64,000 nt of DNA from Liolophura sinensis (Eukaryota > Mollusca > Polyplacophora > Chitonida > Chitonidae). Within the stretch, counting starts at the first letter, position 1. Every line of letters begins with the position of its first letter. The DNA is taken from contig NC_088299.1 in the NCBI RefSeq assembly GCF_032854445.1, forward strand, positions 7,974,324 to 8,038,323, in the 5' to 3' direction. Positions 1 through 16,271 of this stretch are shown one piece after another. The position numbers were made by a program, and so were the translations under genes. The notes beneath the pieces were generated by a model. That model saw only the letters and a list, made by a program, of their open reading frames with translations. It ran no database searches and was not told the origin of the DNA.

Positions 1-2
1 GA

Positions 3-830
3 ATCACGACCCCACTTCAAGATCGGTACATCCGGGTCCTTCACCTGCGTAATCGGCATGCCCTACCAATCGTGACTGCCACACAAATACCAGGTTTGAG
101 GAGAGTGTCGGCTCAAACGATTAGGAGCCGTCTGAAAGAAGCGGGTTTACGTGCCTGTAGACCAGTTGTTAGACCTGTACTACGCCCCTTACATCGACGC
201 CTACGACTCAGGTGGTGCAACAACGTAAGGATATGGACTTTGCAAAACTGGAGGCGCATCTGGTTTTCTCATGAATCCCGTTTTCTTTTGACACGTCACG
301 ACGGAAGACAGCGTGTGTATAGGAGACGTCATGAACGCTTTGCGCCCATCTGCGTCCGGCAGGTGGACAGATTTGGCGGAGGCAGTGTTATGGTTTGGGG
401 AGCCATCTCGTACAACCAGAAATCAGACTTGGGGATCGTTCCAGGGAACCTGACAGCCCAACGTTACATCAACCACGTGTTACAGCCTCACCTTCTCCCG
501 ATTATTGACAGACAGACACAGCTTTTTCAACAGGACAACGCCAGGCCTCATACTGCACGTGCAACAATGAACTTTCTGCAGGATTCCGTCAATGTCTTGC
601 CGTGGCCCTCTAAATCACCAGACCTCAATCCTATTGAACACCTGTGGGATACTCTGGATCGACACGTGCGTCAACGTCAGCCACCGCCACAGACGCTTCA
701 ACAGCTCGCCGTTGCGTTACAGGAGGAGTGGAGGGCCATTCCCCAGGAGAGAATCCGGCGTCTTATCCGTTCTTGTCCAAGGAGATGCCGTGCAGTGATT
801 GCAGCTCGTGGTGGTCATACGAGATACTGA
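3..830 (+). pseudogene. Tc1/mariner-family transposase, 5' part outside window, catalytic Asp lost
   Basis: The frame is open from base 3, ahead of the first ATG at 72, and still reads as transposase there (TTPLQDRYIRVLHLRNRH), so the true start lies left of the window. Seen: an HTH-side segment (SAQTIRSRLKEAGLRA), then WFSHESRF, the GGGSVMVWGAIS block, DNARPH and SPDLNPIEHLWD. Family knowledge: these are the three blocks of the DD34E catalytic core of Tc1 transposases. The second Asp (DNARPH) and the Glu (PIEHLW) are present with the expected spacing of 34. The first Asp, normally FSDESRF, is His here, so the enzyme should be inactive although no stop or frameshift interrupts the visible 276 codons. 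The 3' end of the element is unclear; a T-rich stretch ends near a TA at about 1029. Confidence 0.9.
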
Positions 831-2030
831 GGAAGACGCCCCCTGGTGAGCAACTGGTGTCTGTGAGATGACTTTTGAATAGACAGTTTTAAACATGACC
901 ATCTTGATTATTATTCTGCCAAATTTCTGACTTCTGTCTTCAACAAGAAAAAGTTGTGCCGTCCTAAAACTAAATATTAAAATCTCTAAAATATGGGGGT
1001 TGAGTTTCTTTTTTGACAGAGTTTAGTATGTAAAAATACATGCATGGACCTATATATAAAAAACGAATAACTATATTCCACGCAATTCGCCCAAGTAAAA
1101 TAAAGGTTTCCAGTGATAAATATAAGAATTCAGTTTCGTCTAAACTTCCCTTGACGTTCAGATCATGCGCATTAGGCCTATAAGTCCTTCCAGAGATCAG
1201 TTCCTGGATCACAGCCGATATGTCTTCTGTGAATCCAAGATCGGGATCAAGTATTGCACCAGGAGTTTCCAGTGGCGGAAGAAGTAGGTCTCATTGGGAC
1301 GGTGATGTGCTTCCAAATGGCTCTTTGCCAAAATAAAAAAAATCAAAAAAAAATCTGGAACTGCATGGAATCAACACGCGCGTTAGACGGTCTATACTGT
1401 AAGCAGGCTATAGAACTATTTACAATAGGTCTAACTTACTTACGTCAGTACATGAACTCAGGGTGTCATCACCTCACAAAAGAGAGTATATGCGATGTCC
1501 TGTGTTAGTTTGAGTCTATATCAGATGACAATCCATGCCTGTACTCATGACTCAAGTCCGGGATGGAATCGCCCAATAGTGGACTCATCCATCTGGTCGG
1601 TACTCTACCAAACTTCCGTTGCGTATATAAAGGTTACACTTTGACATTCATTTATTTTCCGTCCTATATCCATGTTATAAATTTGTATATTTTTGCACTC
1701 AAATCCATGTGTCATCGTCAAACATTCGTGTGGCATCATACCCTACAACCATATATAGCTTCCACTTTCTTTTACAACACATACAGGCTTATACAAAATT
1801 GTACTTAACATGACCAATATGTCTTTTTAAATTATAGCGGCTAGAAGTAAGGGCTCAGAGTGTTACCATGGTAACCTCCAGAGCAGTGTCTAGCAATACT
1901 TGCTATAAAGGCTTCAGCACTTTCAACGGTGAAACATTTTCAATGGATATCGAATAACAAAACAAGGTGCATCCATGGTGCATATCGAATATGGTGCATC
2001 GCGAAACTATTCTGTCTTTGTTAAACCACC
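831..2030. other. No gene seen
   Basis: The first about 200 bases are probably the 3' non-coding part of the Tc1 element. The rest is AT-rich, with short frames that match nothing I recognise. Confidence 0.5.
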
Positions 2031-2289
2031 TAACACTCCAAACATTAATCTGTTAATTTAAAAAACAAAAAGTCTGTTATTGAGTGATACCAGAAAGTAT
2101 TCTGTTATTATAACACAATACCCTGTTATATTCAACAGAATATCCTGTTAACATAAGTTTTTATGTTAAATTAATAGAACATATGTGTAATATATCATAT
2201 ACTAATCTGTTCCAATAACAGAATATATTCTAGCATCACTCAGACCACTGACCCTCTGTTAAAATTAACAGATTAATGTTTTTAGTGTA
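2031..2289. mobile_element. MITE with TA flanks and about 28 bp terminal inverted repeats
   Basis: The left end TAACACTCCAAACATTAATC and the reverse complement of the right end TACACTAAAAACATTAATC match, continuing through TGTTAATTT. TA at both ends fits a Tc1/mariner-type target duplication. The interior is AT-rich and rich in CTGTTA/TAACAG. There is no coding capacity. A related copy lies near 36,750-36,960. Confidence 0.7.
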
Positions 2290-2689
2290 TTCACTGAGCC
2301 ACGTCCATCTCCTGTAGTCAGGGGGTTTGGCTCTCCACCCACAAAAAGTGAAATATAGTATGTGTATACAGGACGTTGAACTCCGCTCGCATTCACTAAC
2401 GCTGCATTAAACACATTTGTGCCATATATCTCCAATTACGCATGTCCACATTAGGTTCAGATTGAGCGAGGTCGCGTAGGCATAAAATATTAACCTTGCT
2501 AACTTGTGACTTCACATCGAAGTTGCTGTATGTATTTAGCCTCATATGTAACAGCCTGGTTAATAATTTCAGAGTCAGTAAACGATCGTGGCATTTTCTG
2601 GTTTACTGACATTGATAGGTGACAACAAAAAAGTCACTCGTGGGAAAGGTCGGTCTTAACCCTATATATTACATAGAGCAGATGGTAAC

Positions 2690-2740
2690 CTTATTTATTT
2701 TATTGATGTTGAACACCGTGCTCAAGAATTTTTCACGTAT
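2690..2740 (-). mobile_element. 3'-end fragment of SINE family A
   Basis: TTATTTATTTTATTGATGTT followed by CACCGTGCTCAAGAATTTTTCAC matches the reverse complement of the SINE A tail and 3' domain. It lies downstream of the regucalcin stop, and its TTTATT (AATAAA on the minus strand) could act as a polyadenylation signal. Confidence 0.5.
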
Positions 2741-3015
2741 ACAACGAATTCATTTTGATGGGTGAAGGCGTTTCCAGAGAAAAACTACGGGTCTTTGCCG
2801 AGTAATGACATGTCTAACCTCCTGACTTAACAAACCCGAGACTTCACTGGTCAAAGGACGGCGACGAGCCAAAGACTTCGGTTGAATATTAATTATTAAA
2901 ATAGTAGAAGTATTAGAATCTGAACTCAGCACAGCCACCAACAATGACATTGTTATTCTTTGCAAAGTCTGTCTTGACACAATAGTCTGAGACACCTTTA
3001 TACCAGTCATCCATT

Positions 3016-8694
<5,679 letters not shown>

Positions 8695-10330
8695 TTCGCA
8701 CACTCTCCTGTGATTGCTTTATTAAACTTCCAAACCTGCGCCAAAATTGATCGTATATCGTCATTTAATCTGGAAATTGAGATACACGAGGAGAATGGAT
8801 GGAGATTGATTAATATGGATAAAATAAATACCCTTGACGCCATTTCCCCTCCTTCCCATAAACAAACAAGGCGCAGCTGTAGTTGTCTTCGCTTCCCTTT
8901 GTTGTAATTATTTGTGCTGCCGTGCCTGTCAAGTCAAAGTGAACTTCAAAGAAAATAAATCCTACACAAAGCTTTAAAGCGATTGTATATGTTAAGAGCT
9001 TTATTCAACTTACTTGAAATGTACAAGTGGCAAAAAGAGATACATCATACACAGTGTTAGCCTGATATCAACATTTATTTATGTAATTATTTATTTGTTC
9101 ATTTATTATTCCATTTTATATTTCCGCCTGTTAGCTAATGGCCTTTCCACGAGGCCTAAGTCGAGAAGCAAAGTCTACTACATACAAACGCTCATCCAGC
9201 TAGCAGCCATTTGCCATGGTGACCAAGATATGCTACATAGAAGTCCGTGAGTGAGTGAGTGAGTGAGTTACGGCGGAGAGTTTTCTACATTAACAAGCCT
9301 ACATTAACTACAAATAAAATCAGTAAAATGAAGACAAAAGAGAGGCCGCATTGATCAGTTAGCTGGAAAGAACCACAAGTGATATTTTTAAGTTGTTATA
9401 CATGTAGAGGCATATCTATGTCCTTAGTAAAGTTTCATTAACTGCTATCGCTACAACAGAGGACTAATTTCACAAACTTCTTGTGTCTATTTCCTCAAAA
9501 TATTTTTTCACACATAACGTTGTATAAAAGGTCGATGTGATTTAGTAGAAAAGTTACGAAAAGCTAATTTACGACGTTTTTCGAAAATGGGTTGTTGATG
9601 TCGTGTTTCTTTTCTACTAAACTTTGTTAATGAGTTGTTAAAATTTCTTCCCTGTGTATCTACGAACTGAAATACGGCAGAAATCAGCTTCCGTATACCC
9701 TGAGAGATAAAGAAACGGAAGACAGCATATGTGACCCGGATTACATACAATTCATGTCGTTTAAATGTTGCGAAACAAATCGAGTTCTTGGTACAAACTT
9801 GAATTTTATAGACGGTTCCTTTTACAAAGACGCGCCGCTATTTTCTTACTTTTGTTACTGATACATTTTTAAACCGAAAATCGGCTTCTGTTTTATTCGA
9901 GTGTGACATTTATTCTGATATATGCAAAGCACTGAGCCTACTCAGTTTAACCGCTGTCCGCCCTTTAATCCTTAATTAGCATTTTTTTAAATCGTTAATT
10001 AAAGCTGTCTTTATCCAAACTGGCAAGGGATTCTTCGAACAACTGAGACAAACATCACATCGCGTAAGACGCCAAGCACATATGCAGAAGATTACATTTG
10101 AAAACTTTACTGGTACAATTAAGTCGTTTAAAACTGATAACTGAGTCAATTTTTTCACATGTAAGTCTGTTAAAAGTTAACCTATAGTTTCTGAAAGATA
10201 TTCCGATACTTTGGTATCGTCAATACACGTGCAGTTTAAATCATGATACTGGAGAGATTTGTAATTGTATCAAGATGTGTCGAGTCGTCTGGTAAAGTAA
10301 ATACTGAGTGTCCATATGTGCATGTACTAG
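8695..10330. other. Regucalcin upstream region; no gene seen
   Basis: Holds whatever promoter the regucalcin gene uses; no convincing TATA box or initiator is visible. A short (GTGA)n tract lies at 9246-9269. Remaining frames are short and unrecognised. Confidence 0.5.
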
Positions 10331-10335
10331 ACACC

Positions 10336-10368
10336 TCCCCCCCCCCCCCCCCCCACACACACACACAG
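10336..10368. repeat. Poly-C followed by (CA)n
   Basis: A run of C directly followed by a CA microsatellite. Confidence 0.9.
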
Positions 10369-10675
10369 TTTAAGAGTGATATGACTACGCCTTATTTTGA
10401 AACAATCCATTCGATCCAGGCTGAGTCCGTTAATAATCAAACCAACAGTACAGTTGATTAGCTGAACAGGTCGCTCAGAGGTTAATAACCTTCCACTCGG
10501 AGAAATAAATCTTACCTATTTTTAGGCCGGCAAGTTCCGCCACGTGCAGTGTCACTTGTCTTCGCTGCGGGATTGGTAATCATCGGCAAAATACGGCCAA
10601 CAATCCCTGCCACATGTCGAAGCACCCTAAGAGCGGCGGCTTGTTGTCTGTTATGGAAGCCAAATAGGTACATCT

Positions 10676-10767
10676 CGCCCCGCAGCCCGCGGCACGAGGA
10701 TGGAGCAAATCACGCATGAAAGGTACCGTCCTCGTGCTGCGTGCCGCAACCCACGGGTAGCGGGGCG
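10676..10767. repeat. GC-rich imperfect hairpin
   Basis: The left arm CGCCCCGCAGCCCGCGGCAC...GAGGA (10,676-10,700) pairs with a right arm ending GGGTAGCGGGGCG (10,729-10,767), with bulges. It abuts and slightly overlaps the left end of the inverted-repeat element that follows. Local GC is far above the surroundings. Confidence 0.65.
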
Positions 10768-10902
10768 AATGGACGAGGGTCACAGTTCGCCAGCGATTTA
10801 CTCCCTTCCTCTTACCGCGGGCCGCGATCACGTGATGTAGGCCTACGCGCTATAAACTAATAATAGTTATATGGAGCGCAGCCCGTTGACAGAAATTGAC
10901 AC

Positions 10903-11470
10903 GTGTTTGTCTGGGTCATTCTTGCACTAGACTTAGAAATGGACAAAGTTGTAGAGGTTGCCCTTAAAAAATTATACATGAAAAGAGTTCTTAAATATTG
11001 TCTGAGCAGAAAATGGATAGAAACTATGTATAAATGTTTTATTATATTACCTATGGAATGTGCAGAGACAGCTTACGACAATATCACCGAAGGTCAGATA
11101 AACACCATAGAAAATATCCAAAAGGACGCTCTGCATGTTATCACTGGTTTAGATAAAAGCGTTGTCTCTAACCTACTGTACGAAGACTTCATACAAATGC
11201 GTATACAACGCTATATACATCGCCTGCTATTCATTTAAAATCACATCAATGATGCATCAAGTAATGTATTTGAAAATAAACTACCAACACCCACATATCA
11301 GCGTAACCCACACCAAAGCAGAACAACAAACCACTAACCAGCTTTAGTAATGCTTTCTTTTCCACAAACTGTGCGGGGAAAGAACCATATTCAATTAGAG
11401 CAATCAAGAATTTACCAAGAATTTAAAATCACTTTAGAAAAATGTTTTATCCGCCAGTGCCACCAGTATG
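10903..11470 (+). pseudogene. Decayed non-LTR retrotransposon (LINE) reverse transcriptase C-terminus
   Basis: A 111-codon frame reads KCFIILPMECAETAYDNITE, then QINTIENIQKDALHVITGL and a short stretch ending RYIHRLLFI. This fits the region after the reverse transcriptase core of LINE ORF2 proteins (FI.P.LEYA..VWDN.T..Q...LE..Q..A..ITG). Past the stop at 11,236 the same protein continues in other frames (near 11,350: STNCAGKEPYSIRAIKNLP), so frameshifts and stops have accumulated. No 5' part or target duplication is visible. Confidence 0.75.
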
Positions 11471-11784
11471 GTGTAATTTCGTTAACCGAAGTTCAAATAT
11501 AATCTTCTGAACAGTAAAGAATTGCTGTAGTTCGCTCATTATTCCATCATTTATTCTCCCAAATGTAGTACTTTGTTTAGAGGACTATTAGTAATGCCAA
11601 AGATTCTAGTCCATGTCCTTTTTCTCTGCTTTTTCCATCTGTATCCAGATATTCTCTCAGATTTTATTTTCATGATATATTACTATAGTTCTCGATGAGA
11701 CAAGTCGAGTAATTAGCGTGCCAGCGAGTAATTCTCAGTGTGAATTTAATTCAAAATGATAGGACTGATACCGTGAACACGGCC

Positions 11785-11840
11785 TCTACCCGGTTTCCTC
11801 TCACCATAATGCTGTACGGCGTCGTATAATATTGAAATTT
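11785..11840 (+). mobile_element. SINE family A 3' fragment
   Basis: CCCGGTTTCCTCTCACCATAATGC followed by GGCGTCGTATAA matches the SINE A 3' domain. Confidence 0.55.
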
Positions 11841-12477
11841 TTTTGAATGCAGTGTAAAAAAACATGCAATCAAAATATATAAATAAATAAAAACATACAC
11901 GTAAACACGTATACCTTACAGAGAGGAGTCTCTGTGAACCAGTCCAAAATTAGACCTCTCCATTTGCGTGGGCGTGTGATGTGCAATGTACATCCTTAGG
12001 ACAATGAAATGAACACAATGAAGTGATCATATTTAATTCCATGTTTGAAAATATTGAGAGAACAAAACCTTACCATTTGCTCGTAAAACATTGTGATATT
12101 GAGTTTGTCTCATTATTAACATACATTGTAGGTGCAGATGGAAAGATGTCACATAGACACATACACCAGGATTTATAGATATTACACAGATACAGGATGA
12201 TAATGCAGGAAAAAACACTACTGAAGAGGAGTATCAGTGCTGAATAGGGGCGGCCAGCAGATCACAGTACACGCAGTTCAGTAAACCCTGTGTTAATGTT
12301 CCTCGTTAGTGAAAGTGAGAAACATCACGTGATCAATATATTAACTTCGGAACTGGCGTGCTGCTGATGTAAGATGAAAAGTAATGACCACGAACCTCAT
12401 TTGAACAATGCACGCATGTACACACAGAGATATATCATAGCTGTAGTTCAGTGGCCATTCTACTTTGTCTCATCAAT

Positions 12478-12650
12478 TTATCATTTATTTTATTGGTGTT
12501 TTACGTCGTACTCAAAAATATTTTTCACTCATACGACGGTGGTCATCATTATGGCGGGAGAAAACCGGGCAGCACTCAGGGGAAACCCACCACCATCCGA
12601 AGGTTACTGGACATATCTGCCCACATATACACAAAGGGAGAGGAAGTTTG
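12478..12650 (-). mobile_element. SINE family A copy, diverged and 5' truncated
   Basis: Begins with the reverse-complement tail TTTATTTTATTGGTGTTTTA and continues CGTCGTACTCAAAAATA, CATACGACGGTGGTCATCA and GGGAAACCCACCACCATCCG. It lies just inside the right inverted repeat of the 2.1 kb element. Confidence 0.75.
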
Positions 12651-12852
12651 TTCATTTCATGAGTGTAGTGTAAAGTTCTAGAAATCCCAAACAAACACGT
12701 CAATTTCTTTCAGCGGGCTGCGCTCCAGATTATTACTTTTGATCTATAACACGTATGCCTACATCACCTGGTCGCGACACGAGAGCCGAGCAAATCGTGC
12801 GCGAACGGTGACCCTTCTCGTCCCCTCGTCCCCTCGCCCCGTATGGAGGGCC

Positions 12853-13132
12853 AAATTATCGATATCACTAATTCATTTATTGATATCGATAAAAGAATTA
12901 CTGATATCGACAAATATTTATCGATTTCGATAAATGAATTATCGGTATCGATTATTCATTTATTGATATAAATTATTCATTTATTGATATCAATATAATT
13001 CATTTATCGATATCGATAATTGTGTGCCATTTATCGATATCGATACATGAATTAGCGATATCGATAAATGAATTAGCTATATCGATAACGAATTAGTGAT
13101 ATCGATAAATGAATTAACGATATCGATAAATA
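12853..13132. repeat. Array of ATCGATATCGAT palindromes with AATTCATTTA arms
   Basis: A unit of about 21 bp combines TTATCGATATCGAT with AATTCAT or its complement ATGAATT. Left of about 13,020 the units mostly read AATTCATTTATCGATATCG; right of it they read in the opposite sense (GATATCGATAAATGAATTA). The array as a whole is therefore a large imperfect inverted structure built from palindromic units. Confidence 0.8.
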
Positions 13133-13331
13133 GTGTTTCCGGTTTAGTTTCAATGGAAATTTAAGTTTTGTTGAGAAATGTGTATAATGGCGCAATGGTG
13201 CAGAATGGCTTACCTTTGCTAGTATTACTTCCACGCGGTGTAGGTAAGTCAGTCTCCACGCCGACCCTTTCTGTAATGCCTACATTTGATGATAATGGTG
13301 CAGATCGCAAATGTATACGGGCCTGTGTGCT

Positions 13332-13506
13332 GACTTCCTCTCCGGCCGTAAGTGGGAAGGTCTGCAGCAACCTGCGGATGGTCGTGGGTTTCCCCCGGGC
13401 TCTGCCCGGTTTCCACCCACCATAATGCTGGCCGCCGTCGTATAAGTGAAATATTCTTGAGTACGGCGTAAAAACACCAATCAAAAAAAAAAAAAAAAAA
13501 AAAAAA
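13332..13506 (+). mobile_element. SINE family A, 3' two thirds, poly-A tail
   Basis: Reads CCGGCCGTAAGTGGGAAGGTC, TGCGGATGGTCGTGGGTTTC, ACCATAATGCTGGCCGCCGT and GAGTACGGCGTAAAAACACC, followed by about 25 A. It separates the two ATCGAT arrays. Confidence 0.85.
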
Positions 13507-13690
13507 TACGGGCCTGTACCTCGCCTTGAAGGTCGCGGAGTGCCCTGTTCAGTGAATTCACAGAGTCTGTTGACAACGCTGAGTTTATTCGTGTCAAGTT
13601 TCCAAATCCTGGGACAATCTATTGTTTAAGTTATCCAAAGTACCAATATTTTGTTGTAGTGTTCTTTTAGTTATTGTGTTGTTTAGGACA

Positions 13691-13773
13691 CGATATCGAT
13701 ATCGATAAATAGCCATATTTATCGATATCGATAGATGAATTAGCGATATCGATAAATAAATTAGCGATATCGA
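13691..13773. repeat. Second ATCGATATCGAT palindrome array
   Basis: Four to five units of the same repeat as at 12,853-13,132, again with inverted halves (ATAAATAGCCATATTTAT at the centre). Confidence 0.8.
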
Positions 13774-13798
13774 TAGTTCTAGATTAAATGTTAATTTG

Positions 13799-13822
13799 CC
13801 CCCCCCCCCCCCCCCCCCCCCC
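13799..13822. repeat. Poly-C run
   Basis: An uninterrupted run of about 24 C. Confidence 0.9.
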
Positions 13823-13935
13823 ATAGCTCCGCGGATTTCCGCTTATCTGAGACGAGAAAGGTTTGTGAGGGGCGGGATCCGCTTATATGAGACGGGGAAG
13901 GATTATGACAGACGGGCTCTACCTGCAACATACGA

Positions 13936-14112
13936 GACGTATTCATGTAGATGGAGCGGATTTGAGGAGATGAGACGTTGAGACGTGTTGGTGAAGATGG
14001 GACGGGTTTGAGAAGACGAGACGCTTTCGCGAAGATGGAGCGGCTTGAGAGGACGAGACGTGTTCGTGAAGATGGGACGGGTTTGAGAAAATGAGACGTG
14101 TTTGCGGCACAG
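13936..14112. repeat. Tandem repeat, about 38 bp unit, about 4 copies
   Basis: The unit is approximately ACGTGTTCGTGAAGATGGGA followed by CGGGTTTGAGAAGACGAG. It is purine-rich on the plus strand and lies just downstream of the poly-C run. Confidence 0.75.
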
Positions 14113-14229
14113 GATCGGTCTGTCGAAATGGGGCAGTGATGTACGGGATTGTTATATTCCTTCTGTTTATAGATAAACGGGACCGGTTTGTAAAGATGAG
14201 GCGGGTTTGTTAAAGTCAAATCGGTTATA

Positions 14230-15180
14230 CCTGACTTCCGTTATGGAAGTGAAAAATTCGTACGTACACAGTTAAACACCAATGAAATATACAAATAAAT
14301 GTATTAAAAAACAAAGAATTGATATAACGTCTTCCACAGAAAACTTTTATTCAATTTAAAATCCTTTTATATGTTTACATGAAACCAACATGAAGGCAAA
14401 TATATGAAAACGGCTGACATAACCGATTTTATAACAGCAATACACAACAAAATGGTGCACAAGGGTATACATCGGACAATGTCCCGATAGTTGTCTTACG
14501 TAGTTCGGTTCGAATGTCTGTAGTATATTGCTCTTTCCTGCCACTGAGATGATGTTTTGTGAGCAAACTGGTGACGTAGTACTCATCTACTCATGGACCC
14601 GGATCGCCATTTCGCAGGAAAAGGCGTCCCAGTAATTAGCACGCGTGTTAATAAGCCAAAATTATGTGACTGAATTTGCAATATCGCCAATGATACATTT
14701 TCAAAGCTTCGAAATTGGCATACAGGGTTGAAAAACATGACATCGGTGCAAAGTGCATGATATCATCACAACTTCCACATTTCAGTTCTGCCTCACTATA
14801 ACGTTATACCGGTGACACCCGACATGCCATCACAACTGATAAAAGCAAACATGACACTAACTTGACAAATATGTATGAATGCATGCTTGGGTTGTAATCG
14901 TACTAAACAACATTTCAGTCATATGACGACGAGGAGTTACTAAGGTGTGTGGATATACACTGTGACTCCTAAGGCAGGGCGAGTCCATGTTGCTGTCACC
15001 ACTTAAGTATCATACCGAAAACACCAGACATGACATCCCACCCAGTCACTGAAACCGGGCGACCCGTTCTGAATCGTTACACCCATTAAGCTCTTTCATG
15101 CCAACTGCGCTGTAATAAAATGTCAAGGCTATATATGGTGTTATGTTGTGCCTTTAAAATTGACGTCGAGTTTCAATAGT
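14230..15180. other. No gene seen
   Basis: Contains small SINE-derived scraps (AGTTAAACACCAATGAAATA near 14,270; TCAGTCATATGACGACGAGG near 14,917, antisense to SINE B). The remainder is unrecognised. Confidence 0.5.
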
Positions 15181-15182
15181 CG

Positions 15183-15400
15183 AGGGGCCTCCATGGCTAA
15201 GTTGTTTAGCACGCTAGCGAGGTGTAATGGCCCAGGAGCCTCTCACCAATATGCTCCCTGTGAGTTCAAGTCCAGCCCCGACCGTACGTGGGGGAAGGTC
15301 TGTCAGCAATCTGCGAACAGTCGATCTGGCCTCCGTCGTATAAGTGAAATATTCTTGGGTGCGACATAAAACACCAATGAAATAAATAAATAAATCAATA
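15183..15400 (+). mobile_element. SINE family A, near full length with internal deletion
   Basis: The tRNA-like head is GGGGCCTCCATGGCTAAGTT, the B-box region is GTGAGTTCAAGTCCAGC, and the 3' domain is CTCCGTCGTATAAGTGAAATA with an AAATAAATAAATAAATC tail. The segment with GGTTTCCTCCCACCATAATG is deleted. Confidence 0.85.
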
Positions 15401-15440
15401 GTCGACGTTGACTTTGTGTGTGAACTTTCGCTACTATGCA

Positions 15441-15787
15441 CCGGCCTGGATAGCACAGTTGGTAGAGCGTCCGCTTCGGGACCGGTAGATCTAGGATCAA
15501 TCCTTGATCGAGTCACACCTAAGACTTTAAAAGAGGAAGTTGTAACTTCTTCGCTTGGCGTTCAGCATGAAGGGGATAGTGCAACGACTGGTTGACCAGT
15601 ATCAGTATAATGGCTCGGGCGGGGCGGCTTACTTGCGTCTTACTGGTAAGTCGTCCCAGTGAAGCAGCACTAAATAAAAGAGCGGTGGAAATCCGTCCTG
15701 CAACAAGGAGGCACATTACATTCCTTCGTCGTCATATGACTGAAAAATTGTTGAGTACGACGTTAAACCCCAAGTACTCACTCACTC
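15441..15787 (+). mobile_element. SINE family B, full length
   Basis: The tRNA-like head is CCGGCCTGGATAGCACAGTT with GGTAGAGCGTCCGCTT (A-box type) and GGATCAATCCTTGATCGAGT (B-box type). The body has GGCGTTCAGCATGAAGGGGA, AGTATAATGGCTCGGGCGGG and GAGCGGTGGAAATCCGTCC. The tail is GTACGACGTTAAACCCCAAG then (ACTC)n. It lies 40 bases after a SINE A copy. Other copies are at 17.85, 38.8 and 40.6 kb. Confidence 0.85.
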
Positions 15788-15815
15788 GCTACTATGCATG
15801 CCTACGTCTGTTCCA

Positions 15816-15949
15816 TGGGCCCGTTCTACAAAGCAGTCGCAACACCACGCCAAGCGCAATTACCATGACGACGTATCTCTTCACTATATATTGCCATGGA
15901 AAATACGCTAGGCGCAATTTCCGACTGTTTTGTAAAACCGGGCCCAAAT
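15816..15949. mobile_element. Short MITE with TIR TGGGCCCG.TTNTACAAA
   Basis: The left end TGGGCCCGTTCTACAAAGCA pairs with the right end TTTTGTAAAACCGGGCCCA. The match continues through CAGTCG and GCGCAATT, giving about 30 bp arms in a 134 bp element. Confidence 0.7.
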
Positions 15950-16001
15950 ATATAAAGTAGGCCTACACTTAACTAAAAGTAACTTAACATATAGTAACTT
16001 A

Positions 16002-16002
<1 letters not shown>

Positions 16003-16088
<86 letters not shown>

Positions 16089-16101
16089 GGTATATATATA
16101 T
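16003..16101. repeat. (TA)n microsatellite
   Basis: About 40 TA units, then ACCGG and a further short TA run. Confidence 0.95.
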
Positions 16102-16139
16102 AAAAGTAAAAATTGATTGTTCTGAATCAATTTTTACTT

Positions 16140-16225
16140 TTCCTCTCACTATAATGGTGGCCACCGTCGTATAGGTGAAATGATATTGAGTACGGCGTAA
16201 AACACCAATCAAATCAAATAAATAG
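16140..16225 (+). mobile_element. SINE family A 3' end
   Basis: CCTCTCACTATAATGGTGGCC, ACCGTCGTATAGGTGAAAT and GAGTACGGCGTAAAACACC, ending in AAATCAAATAAAT. It lies in the likely 3' UTR of the GPCR gene that follows on the minus strand. Confidence 0.75.
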
Positions 16226-16271
16226 CTGAGCCGGTGAATTACCAACACTGTCAACTGGCTAGAAACCATTA

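Larger units (their letters stand above)
10758..12842. mobile_element. 2.1 kb element bounded by about 160 bp terminal inverted repeats
   Basis: The sequence at 10,758-10,920 matches the reverse complement of 12,680-12,842 over its full length at roughly 80% by eye. Shared blocks reading inward are CGGGGCGA..GGACGAGGG, GGTCACMGTTCGC, GTGATGTAGGC.TACG, GGAGCGCAGCCCG and AGAAATTGAC..GTGTTTGT. The right copy has an extra GGACGAG unit. The interior holds a decayed LINE piece and SINE A pieces but no transposase, so it looks like a non-autonomous foldback or MITE-like element. I could not identify a target-site duplication. Confidence 0.65.

Noticed and set aside
13161-14219. Minus-strand frames of 107 and 142 codons
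   Set aside because: Built from SINE A, the poly-C run and the 38 bp purine-rich repeat; low-complexity translations.
15592-15960. 122-codon plus-strand frame
   Set aside because: Runs through SINE family B and an adjacent MITE; no protein family resemblance.
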